Assembly: GCF_001315015.1 (NCBI RefSeq)
Contig: NZ_CP012914.1
Span: 2,290,501-2,354,500, forward strand
From: Azospirillum brasilense
GTDB taxonomy: Bacteria; Pseudomonadota; Alphaproteobacteria; Azospirillales; Azospirillaceae
Reading direction: 5' to 3'
Length of the DNA stretch: 64,000 nt
Positions 53,383-61,130 of this stretch are shown here, in pieces. Made by a program: the position numbers and the translations under genes. The notes beneath the pieces are model-generated. The model was not told the origin of the DNA. It saw nothing but the letters and a program-made list of their open reading frames with translations, and did no database searches. Within the stretch, counting starts at the first letter, position 1. Every line of letters starts with the position of its first letter.

Positions 53383-54054
53383 ATGCCCCTGCCGCTCGAC
53401 CCGCATCTGCTTCAGCTCTACCTCGTCGCGGCGCTGGTGCTGACGCTGGCGCCGGGACCGGATTCGCTGCTCGTCCTGTCGCGCAGCGTGATGGACGGCC
53501 GCAACGCCGGGGTGGTCGCCACCGCCGGCATCACGCTGGGCAACCTGATCCACGCGCTGCTCGCCGCCGCCGGCATCTCGGCGCTGGTCGCCGCCTCGCC
53601 AGCCCTGTTCGACGTGCTGCGCTACGTCGGCGGCGCCTATCTGGGCTGGATCGGCGGACGGGCGCTGTGGAGCGCCCTGCGGAGCGGCTTTGGCCGCCGC
53701 CGCGGCGAAGAGGCGGTCACCACCAAGCCCGAGTCGGCCCCGGCACACCGCGTCTTCCTCCAGGCGTTGCTGACCAACCTGCTGAATCCGAAGGTCATCC
53801 TGTTCTATCTCGCCTTCGTGCCGCAATTCGTCGCACCGGCGCTCGGCCACGTCGCGCTGCAGATCTTCTTGCTTGGCGCGATCCTCGGCGTCATCGGCGG
53901 CCTCTATCTGCTGGGGGTCGCGGCGCTCAGCGCCGGTGCCGCGCGGCGCGCCCTGTCGAGCGCGCGGGTGCGGGCGGTTCTGGACGGCGTCGCGGGGGTG
54001 CTCTTCCTGGGTTTCGCGCTGCGCCTTCTGCTGACCGACCGGCGCATCGCCTGA
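53383..54054 (+). CDS. LysE-family amino-acid exporter
   Basis: 223 residues with about six hydrophobic segments. The N-terminal TLAPGPDSLLVLSRSVMDGRN and the middle LLTNLLNPKVILFYLAFVPQF are signatures of RhtB/LysE exporters. The substrate is unknown. It is the last gene after the lipid A cluster, by proximity only. Confidence 0.9.
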   Translation: MPLPLDPHLLQLYLVAALVLTLAPGPDSLLVLSRSVMDGRNAGVVATAGITLGNLIHALLAAAGISALVAASPALFDVLRYVGGAYLGWIGGRALWSALRSGFGRRRGEEAVTTKPESAPAHRVFLQALLTNLLNPKVILFYLAFVPQFVAPALGHVALQIFLLGAILGVIGGLYLLGVAALSAGAARRALSSARVRAVLDGVAGVLFLGFALRLLLTDRRIA

Positions 54055-54183
54055 CGGCAAATCCGTCAGGCGGGAAAAGACGTTGCGGAGTCAGTGGACG
54101 AGCGTGGCCGGGGGTGTCATAGTGCCGCCCGCGTTTAACCGGCCAGCCCGTCCGGCCGAATGGCTTACCGACCGCGAGCGACG

Positions 54184-54576
54184 ATGAGCGAGAAGATCTC
54201 CCTGATCACCTGGATGGCGAACATCCACATCCGGTTTGTCACCTGGCGCCGGGGCAACAAGGTCGGCACCGACCGCTTCGGCAACACCTATTACCGCGCC
54301 CCGAGCGCGATCGCCGGCGTCAAGGAACGCCGCTGGGTGATCTATGCCGGCGAGCCGGATGCCTCCAAGGTGCCGCCGGAATGGCATTCCTGGCTGCATC
54401 ACACCACCAAGGAGCCGCTGCCGGAAGGCAACAGCGCCTTCCACAAGCCGTGGCAGAAGGAACATCTTCCGAACCTGTCCGGCTCGCTCCAGGCCTACCG
54501 GCCGCCCGGGCACCAATATGCGGGCGGGCAGCGCGTGCGCGCCACCGGCGATTACGAACCCTGGACTCCGGGCTGA
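54184..54576 (+). CDS. NDUFA12-family complex I subunit
   Basis: 130 residues, mostly a small soluble fold: TWRRGNKVGTDRFGNTYYRA, ERRWVIYAGEPDASKVPPEW and HSWLHHTTKEPLPEG match the NDUFA12/B17.2 family, an accessory subunit of NADH:ubiquinone oxidoreductase in alphaproteobacteria and mitochondria. It lies 30 bases before mlaD. Confidence 0.92.
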   Translation: MSEKISLITWMANIHIRFVTWRRGNKVGTDRFGNTYYRAPSAIAGVKERRWVIYAGEPDASKVPPEWHSWLHHTTKEPLPEGNSAFHKPWQKEHLPNLSGSLQAYRPPGHQYAGGQRVRATGDYEPWTPG

Positions 54577-54606
54577 GACGCCCGCGCGGTCCCTTAGGAA
54601 TTCCTC

Positions 54607-55092
54607 ATGCGCCGCAATGTGATTGAAACCGTGCTCGGCGGGGTTGTTCTCGCCGTGGCCGGCTTTTTTCTGGCTTTTGCCTACACCAGTGCCGATTTGC
54701 GGAAGGTGAACGGCTACGCCCTCACCGCCAATTTCACCAGCATTTCCGGCCTGCAGAGCGGGGCGGACGTGCGGATCAGCGGCGTGAAGGTGGGCTCGGT
54801 CACCGAACTGACGCTCGACCCGAAGAGCTATCAGGCGGTCGTCCACATGTCGATCCACCCCGATATCAAGCTGCCCAAGGACACCGCGGCGGTCATCGCC
54901 TCGGAAAGCCTGCTGGGTGGCAAGTTCCTGTCGCTGGAGCCGGGCGGTGAGGAGGACATGCTCAAGCCGGACGGCCGCGTCGAATACACGCAGAGCACCC
55001 CCGGCATCGAGCAGCTTCTCGGTCAGGTCATCTTCTCGCTGCAGAACATGAGCAAGCCCGGCCAGGAGGGTGGCGAACCACCGAAGCTCTAA
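54607..55092 (+). CDS. mlaD: MlaD-type phospholipid transport protein
   Basis: 161 residues: one N-terminal membrane anchor (VLGGVVLAVAGFFLAFAY) and one MCE domain (YALTANFTSISGLQSGADVR, ASESLLGGKFLSLEPGG). It forms a hexamer in the periplasm that carries phospholipids between the membranes with MlaE/F, which are not in the window. A hairpin and a transposase remnant follow. Confidence 0.9.
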   Translation: MRRNVIETVLGGVVLAVAGFFLAFAYTSADLRKVNGYALTANFTSISGLQSGADVRISGVKVGSVTELTLDPKSYQAVVHMSIHPDIKLPKDTAAVIASESLLGGKFLSLEPGGEEDMLKPDGRVEYTQSTPGIEQLLGQVIFSLQNMSKPGQEGGEPPKL

Positions 55093-55172
55093 GCGCCGCA
55101 CACAGAGGCGGCGAACGGAGGGGCCTCGCCAGCCTGTGTGGAAACACGATTCCCGGCACCTGAAGGTTAAGC

Positions 55173-55206
55173 GACAATGCCCGCAGCGCAAGCTGCGGGC
55201 ATTGTC
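55173..55206. terminator. perfect 15-bp hairpin with GCAA loop after mlaD
   Basis: GACAATGCCCGCAGC and GCTGCGGGCATTGTC are exact reverse complements around a GCAA tetraloop. No T-run follows, so it may be a terminator, a protective 3' hairpin, or part of the adjacent mobile-element remnant. Confidence 0.65.
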
Positions 55207-55419
55207 ATGTCAGGCCACATTGACGGTACGTCGCGCCATAAGGCGACGCTTTTCCCCGAGACACTGGATGGGTTGAACGCACCGGATGCGATGGTCCGGG
55301 TGGTGGACGCGGTCGTCGGCACGCCGGATCTGGCGGCGCTCGGCTTTGCCAAAGCCCTGCTTGCAGCCCACCCGAAGCAGCGCCCGGAGATCCCGAGCCG
55401 CCTCGCCGGGGCAAACTGA
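55207..55419 (+). pseudogene. IS1182-type transposase N-terminal remnant
   Basis: 70 codons. The start GHIDGTSRHKATLFPETLDG, then MVRVVDAVVGTPDLAALGFAKA, looks like the N-terminus of IS1182-family transposases; similarity ends near residue 50 and the frame stops at 55419, far short of a full transposase (about 450 residues). No DDE domain remains. It is a decayed insertion between mlaD and the next gene. Confidence 0.65.
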
Positions 55420-55446
55420 CCGCAGCCACTCCTGTAAGCAAGGAAT

Positions 55447-55472
55447 CCCCCGCCCAGGCGGGCCGGGGTTTT
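55447..55472 (+). terminator. terminator-like hairpin
   Basis: CCCCCGCC and GGCGGGCCGGGG pair with a small bulge, followed by TTTT on the + strand. Confidence 0.4.
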
Positions 55473-55536
55473 CACACAGGCTGCGCAACGCCCTCCTTCT
55501 TTTCGTCCGGAGCCAAAGGGGCGCGCCCGGCCCGGC

Positions 55537-55728
55537 TCATTCCTCGACCAGGACGACCGCGTCGTCGGAACTCTTCATCAGGGCGATGCCGTGCAGGCAG
55601 TCGCGCTCGGCCGTGTAGCCCTCGCTGCTGACGGCGATGGTCTCGCCGTTGGCGGCGTGGAAGGTCCAGCGCCATTCGTTGCGGTGATCCTTGTAGACCT
55701 TGTACTTGGGAGCCTTGCCGGTGGACAT
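55537..55728 (-). CDS. DUF1508 family small protein
   Basis: 63 residues; ATG at 55726-55728 has GAGGAGGAAAAC upstream. KYKVYKDHRNEWRWTFHAAN, then GETIAVSSEGYTAERDC, is the YegP/DUF1508 repeat, present once here. Function unknown; it stands alone. Confidence 0.85.
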   Translation of the reverse strand: MSTGKAPKYKVYKDHRNEWRWTFHAANGETIAVSSEGYTAERDCLHGIALMKSSDDAVVLVEE

Positions 55729-55879
55729 GTTTTCCTCCTCGCCGTTGGTCTGATACGGACGGCGGAGGCGGCACGAATGTGAAGGGTGAACGGTTGCATT
55801 CCCGATGCCGCATCACGGACACTCCTTCCAGGCGGCCCCAAAACGAAGCATGCCGAAACGAAGAATGAGGAAACGCACC

Positions 55880-56992
55880 ATGCCCCTGCCCTTTCTGAGC
55901 GGACTGCGCGTCATCGACCTCGGCCAGTATCTGCCGGGTCCCTACGCCGCCCAGATGCTGGCCGACCTTGGCGCTGAAGTGGTGAAGGTCGAGGCTCCAA
56001 GCGGCGACCCGCTGCGCCAGATGGGCCCCACGGACGCCGACGGCACGACCGCCGCCTACAAGCTGCTGAACGCCGGCAAGACCGTCATCCGCCTGAACCT
56101 AAAGGACGACGGCGACCGCCGCGCCTTCGAGACGCTGATCGCCGGGGCCGATGCCCTGGTGGAAAGCTATCGCCCCGGCGTGCTGGACAAGCTTGGGGTT
56201 GGCCACGCCCGGCTGCGTGCGCTGAACCCGCGGCTTGTCCATGCCAGCCTGTCGGGCTGGGGCAGCAGCGGCCCCTACGCCCGGCGGGCGGGCCATGACC
56301 TGAACTACATGGCGGTCGGCGGTGGCCTGGATTCTTCGGGTACGCCGGACCGCCCCTCGATCAGCCATCCGCCGGTCGCCGACTTCGCGTCGGCCCAACA
56401 GGCGGCGCTGGCGGTGGTCGCCGCCCTGTTCGGGCGCCAGCGCAGCGGCGAAGGCTGCTTCCTCGACCTGTCGATCATGGAGACGGTGCTGGGCTGGCAG
56501 GGCTTCAACCTGACCGCCGACGCCCGCGGGGAGGTTCCTGACCGCGGCGAGGCGCTGCTGTCCGGCGGAGCCGCTTGCTACCGCATCTACCGCACCGCCG
56601 ATGGCCGTTTCGCCACCCTCTCGGCGCTGGAGGCCAAGTTCTGGCAAGGCTTCTGCGAGGCGGTGGAGCGCCCCGATTGGATCGCCCGGCAAGCCGACCC
56701 GCTGCCCCAAGCCGCCCTGATCGCGGAGGTGGACGCCCTGTTCGCCAGCCGCAGCCTCGCCGACTGGAAGGCGCTGCTCGACCCCGTGGACTGCTGCTTC
56801 GAGGCGCTGCCGACGCTGGCGGAGATGCCGGAGCATCCGCACATCGCCGCCCGCGGCCAGATCCGCGTCACGCCGGGACCGGAACCGCTGGTGGAGACCC
56901 TGATGGGCCTGCGCGTCGATGGCGGCACTCCGCCCGAGCGCGCCCCCTTGCGCGAGTCCACCGCCGCTGCGGTGCTTGCCGCCTGGAAATAG
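55880..56992 (+). CDS. CaiB/BaiF-family CoA-transferase
   Basis: 370 residues; ATG at 55880 has GAGGAAAC upstream. Class III CoA-transferase blocks are RVIDLGQYLPGPYAAQMLAD, LGAEVVKVEAPSGDPLRQ, LVESYRPGVLDKLGVG and SLSGWGSSGPYARRAGHDLN. It moves CoA between carboxylic acids, or acts as a racemase (AMACR-like); the substrate cannot be told. It is convergent with the pentapeptide-repeat gene, 3 bases away. Confidence 0.9.
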   Translation: MPLPFLSGLRVIDLGQYLPGPYAAQMLADLGAEVVKVEAPSGDPLRQMGPTDADGTTAAYKLLNAGKTVIRLNLKDDGDRRAFETLIAGADALVESYRPGVLDKLGVGHARLRALNPRLVHASLSGWGSSGPYARRAGHDLNYMAVGGGLDSSGTPDRPSISHPPVADFASAQQAALAVVAALFGRQRSGEGCFLDLSIMETVLGWQGFNLTADARGEVPDRGEALLSGGAACYRIYRTADGRFATLSALEAKFWQGFCEAVERPDWIARQADPLPQAALIAEVDALFASRSLADWKALLDPVDCCFEALPTLAEMPEHPHIAARGQIRVTPGPEPLVETLMGLRVDGGTPPERAPLRESTAAAVLAAWK

Positions 56993-56995
56993 CGG

Positions 56996-58306
56996 CTACA
57001 GGGCGATGAGGGGCCCACCGCCGTCGCGCGGCGGCCGTGCATCCAGCGGGCCACGGCGGGCGCCCATCAGACTGGCCTTCGACAGGTTCGCCGCCGCGTC
57101 GTCACAGCCGCGCAGGTCGGCCGAGGCGAGGTTGGCCATTTCGAAACTGGCACCGGCCAGCCTCGCCCCGGTCAGCCGGGCGCCGCGCAGGTCGGCGGCG
57201 GTCAGGGTGGCGCCGGTCAGGTTGGCCGGCCAACTCCGCCCGGTCAGGGTGCCGTCCGGGTTGCGCAAATCCACCATGCCGAGGTCGGCGCCGTGGAGAT
57301 CCACCCCGGTCAGATCGGCCCCGCTCAGGTTCGCCCCGGTCAGCACCGCCTGGTCCAGCCGCGCCCGGCGCAGGCTGGCCCCGCCGAAATCGGCCAGCGA
57401 GAGCGAGGCGTTGGACAGCCGGGCCTCGTCCAGGTTGGCGTTGCGGAACACCCCGCCCGACAGGTCGCAGGCCGTAAGGTCCAGCCCGCGCAGGTCCATC
57501 CCCGTGAAATCCGCCCGCAGCCCGGCCCCGCCGCCGCTGTTGATCCACAGGATGTGGGCGTCCAGCACGCTGCGCACCGGCGCCGGCAGGGCGTCGGCGT
57601 TCTTCATGTAGACGGCACCGCTCAGGTTGGCGCCTTGCGTGTCCGCCACGGTCAGGTCGACGTTGCGCAGGGTCGCCTCGCGCAGGTCGGCGTTGCGCAG
57701 GATGGCGCGGGTCAGGTTGGCGCCGTTCAGCACGGCGCGCTTCATCTTGGCCCCGCTGAAATTCGCCTCGGTCAGGTCGGCCCCGGCCAGATTGGCGGCA
57801 AACAGATTGGCGTTGCTGAAGTCGCCGCCGGCCGTCGAGGCGTTGGCCAGCTCGGCGTGGCTGAGGTCGGCGCCCTTGAAGTTGACGCCGTCCATCCGCG
57901 CGTCCGTCAGGTTGGCAGGCCGCCGCTCCTCCTCGTCCTCGCGCCCGGCGCGGTGGACCATGATCTGGCCGGGGCGCAGATCGGCCCCTTCGAAGTCGGT
58001 GCGGGTCAGGTCGGCCTTCAGGAAATTCGCCCCGCGCAGGTCCGCCCGCGCGAAGGAGGAGCCCACCAGCTTCGCCCGGCTGAAATTCGCCCCGAACAGG
58101 TCGGACATGGCGAAGCTAACCTCCTCAAGCTGGGCATCGGAGAAGTTGCCCTGGGTGAGGATGGCCGTCTGCAGGTTGAAGCCCTTCAGCCGCAGCCTCG
58201 ACAGATCGACGGCCTTCGCCTGAAGGCGCACACCGCCCGGCCTCAGTTTGAGATAGAATAGATGATCCCGCACCTGCTTCAGGAATTCCATGGTGCGATC
58301 GGTCAT
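56996..58306 (-). CDS. pentapeptide-repeat protein
   Basis: About 436 residues from ATG at 58306; ATG at 58291 is an alternative. After an N-terminal helical segment (MEFLKQVRDHLFYLKLR), most of the protein is built of A(D/N)Lxx pentapeptides in two or three blocks (for example GANFSRAKL, GADLTEANFSGAKM, GANLSGADLTGVDL), interrupted by short insertions near residues 110 and 245. This predicts a right-handed quadrilateral beta-helix. Partners are unknown; some relatives mimic DNA and protect gyrase, others serve in secretion or regulation. It is divergent from the deaminase gene. Confidence 0.88.
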   Translation of the reverse strand: MTDRTMEFLKQVRDHLFYLKLRPGGVRLQAKAVDLSRLRLKGFNLQTAILTQGNFSDAQLEEVSFAMSDLFGANFSRAKLVGSSFARADLRGANFLKADLTRTDFEGADLRPGQIMVHRAGREDEEERRPANLTDARMDGVNFKGADLSHAELANASTAGGDFSNANLFAANLAGADLTEANFSGAKMKRAVLNGANLTRAILRNADLREATLRNVDLTVADTQGANLSGAVYMKNADALPAPVRSVLDAHILWINSGGGAGLRADFTGMDLRGLDLTACDLSGGVFRNANLDEARLSNASLSLADFGGASLRRARLDQAVLTGANLSGADLTGVDLHGADLGMVDLRNPDGTLTGRSWPANLTGATLTAADLRGARLTGARLAGASFEMANLASADLRGCDDAAANLSKASLMGARRGPLDARPPRDGGGPLIAL

Positions 58307-58486
58307 CGGGCGGGTCCGTCGGTCGGCTGGTCCCGCCCACACTACGCTTTGCGCAGGGGCAGTAAAGGAGAAATCCCAAATCGTCCGCCACCCCTGCAAT
58401 GCCGCGGGCGCATGCCGGACCAAGGCTGTGAAACGGTCACTAAATGATTGAACATCAACGCGGTTAGGGTTTGGGAGAGGGAAAGC

Positions 58487-58963
58487 ATGACGAGTTTCGA
58501 CACGGAGTGCCTGCGCCGCGCCATCGCGCTCAGCCGCACACACATGCAGGGCAACGCCGGCGGCCCCTTCGGCGCGGTCATCGCGCGGGATGGCCGGATC
58601 ATCGGCGAGGGATGGAACTGCGTGACCTCCAGCAACGACCCGACGGCGCACGCCGAGGTCGTCGCCATCCGCAACGCCTGCCGCGACCTCGGCAGCTTCA
58701 GCCTCGCCGGAGCGACCGTCTACACGAGTTGCGAGCCCTGCCCGATGTGTCTGTCGGCGATCTACTGGGCGCGGATCGAACGCATCGTCTACGCCAACGC
58801 ACGCGACGACGCGGCGTCCATCGGTTTCGACGACGCTTTCCTCTACACGGAAATCGCCCTGCCGCTGGAGCAGCGGGCGATCCCCATGCAGCGCCTGCTG
58901 GCCGACGAGGCGCACGCCGTCTTCGACGAATGGGCCGCCCGCCCCGACCGTGTTCCCTACTGA
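58487..58963 (+). CDS. zinc-dependent nucleoside/guanine deaminase
   Basis: 158 residues; ATG at 58487 has GGGAGAGGG upstream. The CDA-fold zinc site is HAEVVAIRNAC (His, catalytic Glu) with SCEPCPMC (two Cys). The length and GGPFGAVIARDGRIIGEG fit guanine deaminase (GuaD)-like or TadA-related enzymes; FDDAFLYTEIALP favours the GuaD side. It is convergent with the GNAT-like gene. Confidence 0.85.
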   Translation: MTSFDTECLRRAIALSRTHMQGNAGGPFGAVIARDGRIIGEGWNCVTSSNDPTAHAEVVAIRNACRDLGSFSLAGATVYTSCEPCPMCLSAIYWARIERIVYANARDDAASIGFDDAFLYTEIALPLEQRAIPMQRLLADEAHAVFDEWAARPDRVPY

Positions 58964-58969
58964 GCCGGT

Positions 58970-60163
58970 CTACTGATCGTCCCGACGGTAGGGTGACAGC
59001 TCCATCAGCGCCTCGCGCTCCGCCGCCACGCCGGGCCGCTCGCGGCGCAGGTAATCGGCGATGGCGCGGTGGAAGCCGGGGTCGGCCACCCAGTGGGCGC
59101 TGTATGTCGGCACCGGCAGATAGCCGCGCTGGATCTTGTGCTCCCCCTGGGCGCCAGCCTCGACCCGGCCGAGGCCGCGCTCGATGGCGAAGTCCAGGGC
59201 GCGGTAATAGCACGCCTCGAAATGCAGAAAGCGGTAGCGGCCGTCGGAGCCCCAGTTGCGGCCATAGAGCGCGTCGGCCCCGATCAGGTTCAGGGCTCCG
59301 GCCACCCACTCCCCGTTGTCCTCGCACATCACCAGCATGACCCGGTCGGCCATGGTCTCGCCAAGAAGGCGGAAGAAGGCGCGGTTCAGATAGCCGCCGC
59401 CCCACTTCCGGTCCGCGGTCTCCAGATAGAAGCGGTGGAAGGCGTCCCAATGCTCCGGCTTCAGGTCGGCGCCGGTCAGGCTGTGCAGCCGGACGCTGCT
59501 CTCCGTCACCTCGCGCCGCTCCTTGCGGATGGTCTTGCGCTTGCGGCTGTTCAAGGTGCCCAGGAAATCGTCGAAGCTGGCGTAGCCACGGTTCTCCCAA
59601 TGATATTGCACGCCTTCGCGGAGCAGCCAGCCGGCCTCGCCAAGGCGGCGCCAATCGCCCTCCTCCGGGAAGGTGACATGGACCGAGGAGACGCCGTAGC
59701 GCCGCGCCACCTCCTCCATCCCCTGGATCAGGGCGCCGGCGACCGCCTCCATCCCCAGGGCCGAGGCGCCGGGCCGGACGAGAAGGCGCGGCCCCGGCAC
59801 CGGGGTGAAGGGCACCGCGCATTGCAGCTTCGGGTAATATTGCCCGCCCGCCCGTTCGTAGGCGTGCGCCCAGGCGTGATCGAAGACATACTCGCCGTAG
59901 GAATGGTTCTTCAGATAGAGCGGCACCGCCCCCATGATCCGCCCCGCCCCGTCGAGAGCGGCAAGGTGGCTGGGCTGCCAGCCGGTGCGGCCGATGGCCG
60001 ACCCCGATTCCTCCAGCGCCAGCAGGAAGGCGTGGCTGAGAAACGGGTTGTCCGGCCCGGCGCAGGCGTCCCAGTCCTTGGGGTCGGCCATGCCGATGCC
60101 GGTCAGGACCTTGACGGTGATGGCCTCCCCGGCGCCGGGGCCGGTGTCCTTGCCGTCGGGCAT
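58970..60163 (-). CDS. GNAT-like protein of the COG3146/FemAB-related group
   Basis: 397 residues; ATG at 60161-60163 has GAAGGAGAGAGC upstream. Conserved blocks are NPFLSHAFLLALEESGS, YLKNHSYGEYVFDHAWAHAY, LNSRKRKTIRKERREV and YLPVPTYSAHWVADPGFHRA. This is the COG3146 group, often annotated as a peptidoglycan (FemAB-like) acyltransferase without biochemical proof. Cytoplasmic. It lies 90 bases downstream of the RidA gene. Confidence 0.82.
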   Translation of the reverse strand: MPDGKDTGPGAGEAITVKVLTGIGMADPKDWDACAGPDNPFLSHAFLLALEESGSAIGRTGWQPSHLAALDGAGRIMGAVPLYLKNHSYGEYVFDHAWAHAYERAGGQYYPKLQCAVPFTPVPGPRLLVRPGASALGMEAVAGALIQGMEEVARRYGVSSVHVTFPEEGDWRRLGEAGWLLREGVQYHWENRGYASFDDFLGTLNSRKRKTIRKERREVTESSVRLHSLTGADLKPEHWDAFHRFYLETADRKWGGGYLNRAFFRLLGETMADRVMLVMCEDNGEWVAGALNLIGADALYGRNWGSDGRYRFLHFEACYYRALDFAIERGLGRVEAGAQGEHKIQRGYLPVPTYSAHWVADPGFHRAIADYLRRERPGVAAEREALMELSPYRRDDQ

Positions 60164-60253
60164 GCTCTCTCCTTCACGGGTACGCCGAGGGAGGTGGGCG
60201 CTTTGCCGCGCCGCGGCAAGAGGCCCGCCGTCTCCCCCGGCCGGAGCCCCGGA

Positions 60254-60721
60254 TCAGGCCAGTTCGAGGATGGCGTCCACCTCGACAGCCACGTTGCCGG
60301 GCAGCGACGGGGCGCCGACCGCGGCGCGGGCGTGCTTTCCGGCGTCGCCGAACACCTGCATCATCAGCTCCGACGCGCCGTTGATGACCAGCGGCTGGTC
60401 GTGGAAGTCCGGGGTGCCGTTGACGAAGCCGCCCAGACGCAGCACGCGCACCACCCGGTCGAGATCGCCGCCGCAGGCTGCCTTCGCCTGGGCGATGATG
60501 TTCAGAGCGCACAGCCGCGCCGCCTGCTGGCCCTGCTCCACCGTGAAGTCCTGGCCCAGCTTGCCGATGAAGCGGCGCTCGCCGTTCCACACGGTGACCT
60601 GCCCCGACACGTAGAGCGTATTGCCAGACCGGGTGTAGGGCACATAGGCCGCCACCGGGGCCGCCGCCTGCGGCAGCTCGATCCCCAACTCCTTCAGCCG
60701 CGCCTCGATGCGTCCGGCCAT
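60254..60721 (-). CDS. RidA-family enamine/imine deaminase
   Basis: 155 residues; ATG has GAGGGATGAAGC upstream. RidA blocks are SGNTLYVSGQVT, GQDFTVEQGQQAARLCALN, RVLRLGGFVNGTPDFHDQP and SLPGNVAVEVDAIL, with the catalytic-region Arg replaced by Asn in the PGNVAVEVDAI motif (usually PxxxxVEIEAI), so this belongs to the YjgH-like branch. It may hydrolyse reactive imines. It is upstream of the GNAT-like gene in the same direction. Confidence 0.85.
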   Translation of the reverse strand: MAGRIEARLKELGIELPQAAAPVAAYVPYTRSGNTLYVSGQVTVWNGERRFIGKLGQDFTVEQGQQAARLCALNIIAQAKAACGGDLDRVVRVLRLGGFVNGTPDFHDQPLVINGASELMMQVFGDAGKHARAAVGAPSLPGNVAVEVDAILELA

Positions 60722-60871
60722 GCTTCATCCCTCCGTCTTCGTTGCGGGCGCCGAAAACGCCGCGATGGGTGGCGCCCCAATGGGTGCGACACGCCGACGA
60801 TACCTCCCTCCTCGGCCGGCACCAAGGGCATACCGGCACCACGCGCTCATGGTCCAATCGGAGACCCTACT

Positions 60872-60930
60872 GGGAAGTTTTGTCCCGGAGTCTGGGGCGC
60901 AACACCCTTTCTGCCCGGCAAAACTTTCCA
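60872..60930. repeat. inverted repeat upstream of flagellin
   Basis: GGGAAGTTTTGTCCCGG and CCGGCAAAACTTTCC are near-inverse copies with a 27-base spacer, a possible regulator-binding pair or hairpin. Confidence 0.45.
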
Positions 60931-60996
60931 CCGTCCTGGGAAGGACCATCCCGCCGGCCAAAGCTGGCTTACCGTTCAGATTTTGAAAATACCTTT

Positions 60997-61045
60997 TAAA
61001 ATCATTGATTTAGCACCCTATCCGCAAATTGGCACGGGTCTTGAT
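60997..61045 (+). promoter_or_regulatory. candidate flagellin promoters (sigma-28 and sigma-54 like)
   Basis: TAAA, 15 bases, then CCCTATCC (60997-61023) partly matches the sigma-28 flagellar consensus. TTGGCACGGGTCTTGAT (61029-61045) resembles a sigma-54 -24/-12 element with GA in place of GC at -12. Both are suitably placed 85-110 bases upstream of the flagellin start. Confidence 0.4.
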
Positions 61046-61130
61046 AGGGGAGGATCGCGCAAATGCACGTTGCCTCGCTTCGGTTTCAAGCACCAGCCGC
61101 GGGGCGAGCCTCAGAAGGAGACTTGGAACC

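Larger units (their letters stand above)
60722..61130. other. divergent intergenic region upstream of flagellin
   Basis: About 410 bases between the RidA gene and flagellin. The right part (60980-61045) is AT-richer and carries the candidate flagellin promoters; an inverted repeat lies at 60872-60930. No gene seen. Confidence 0.5.
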
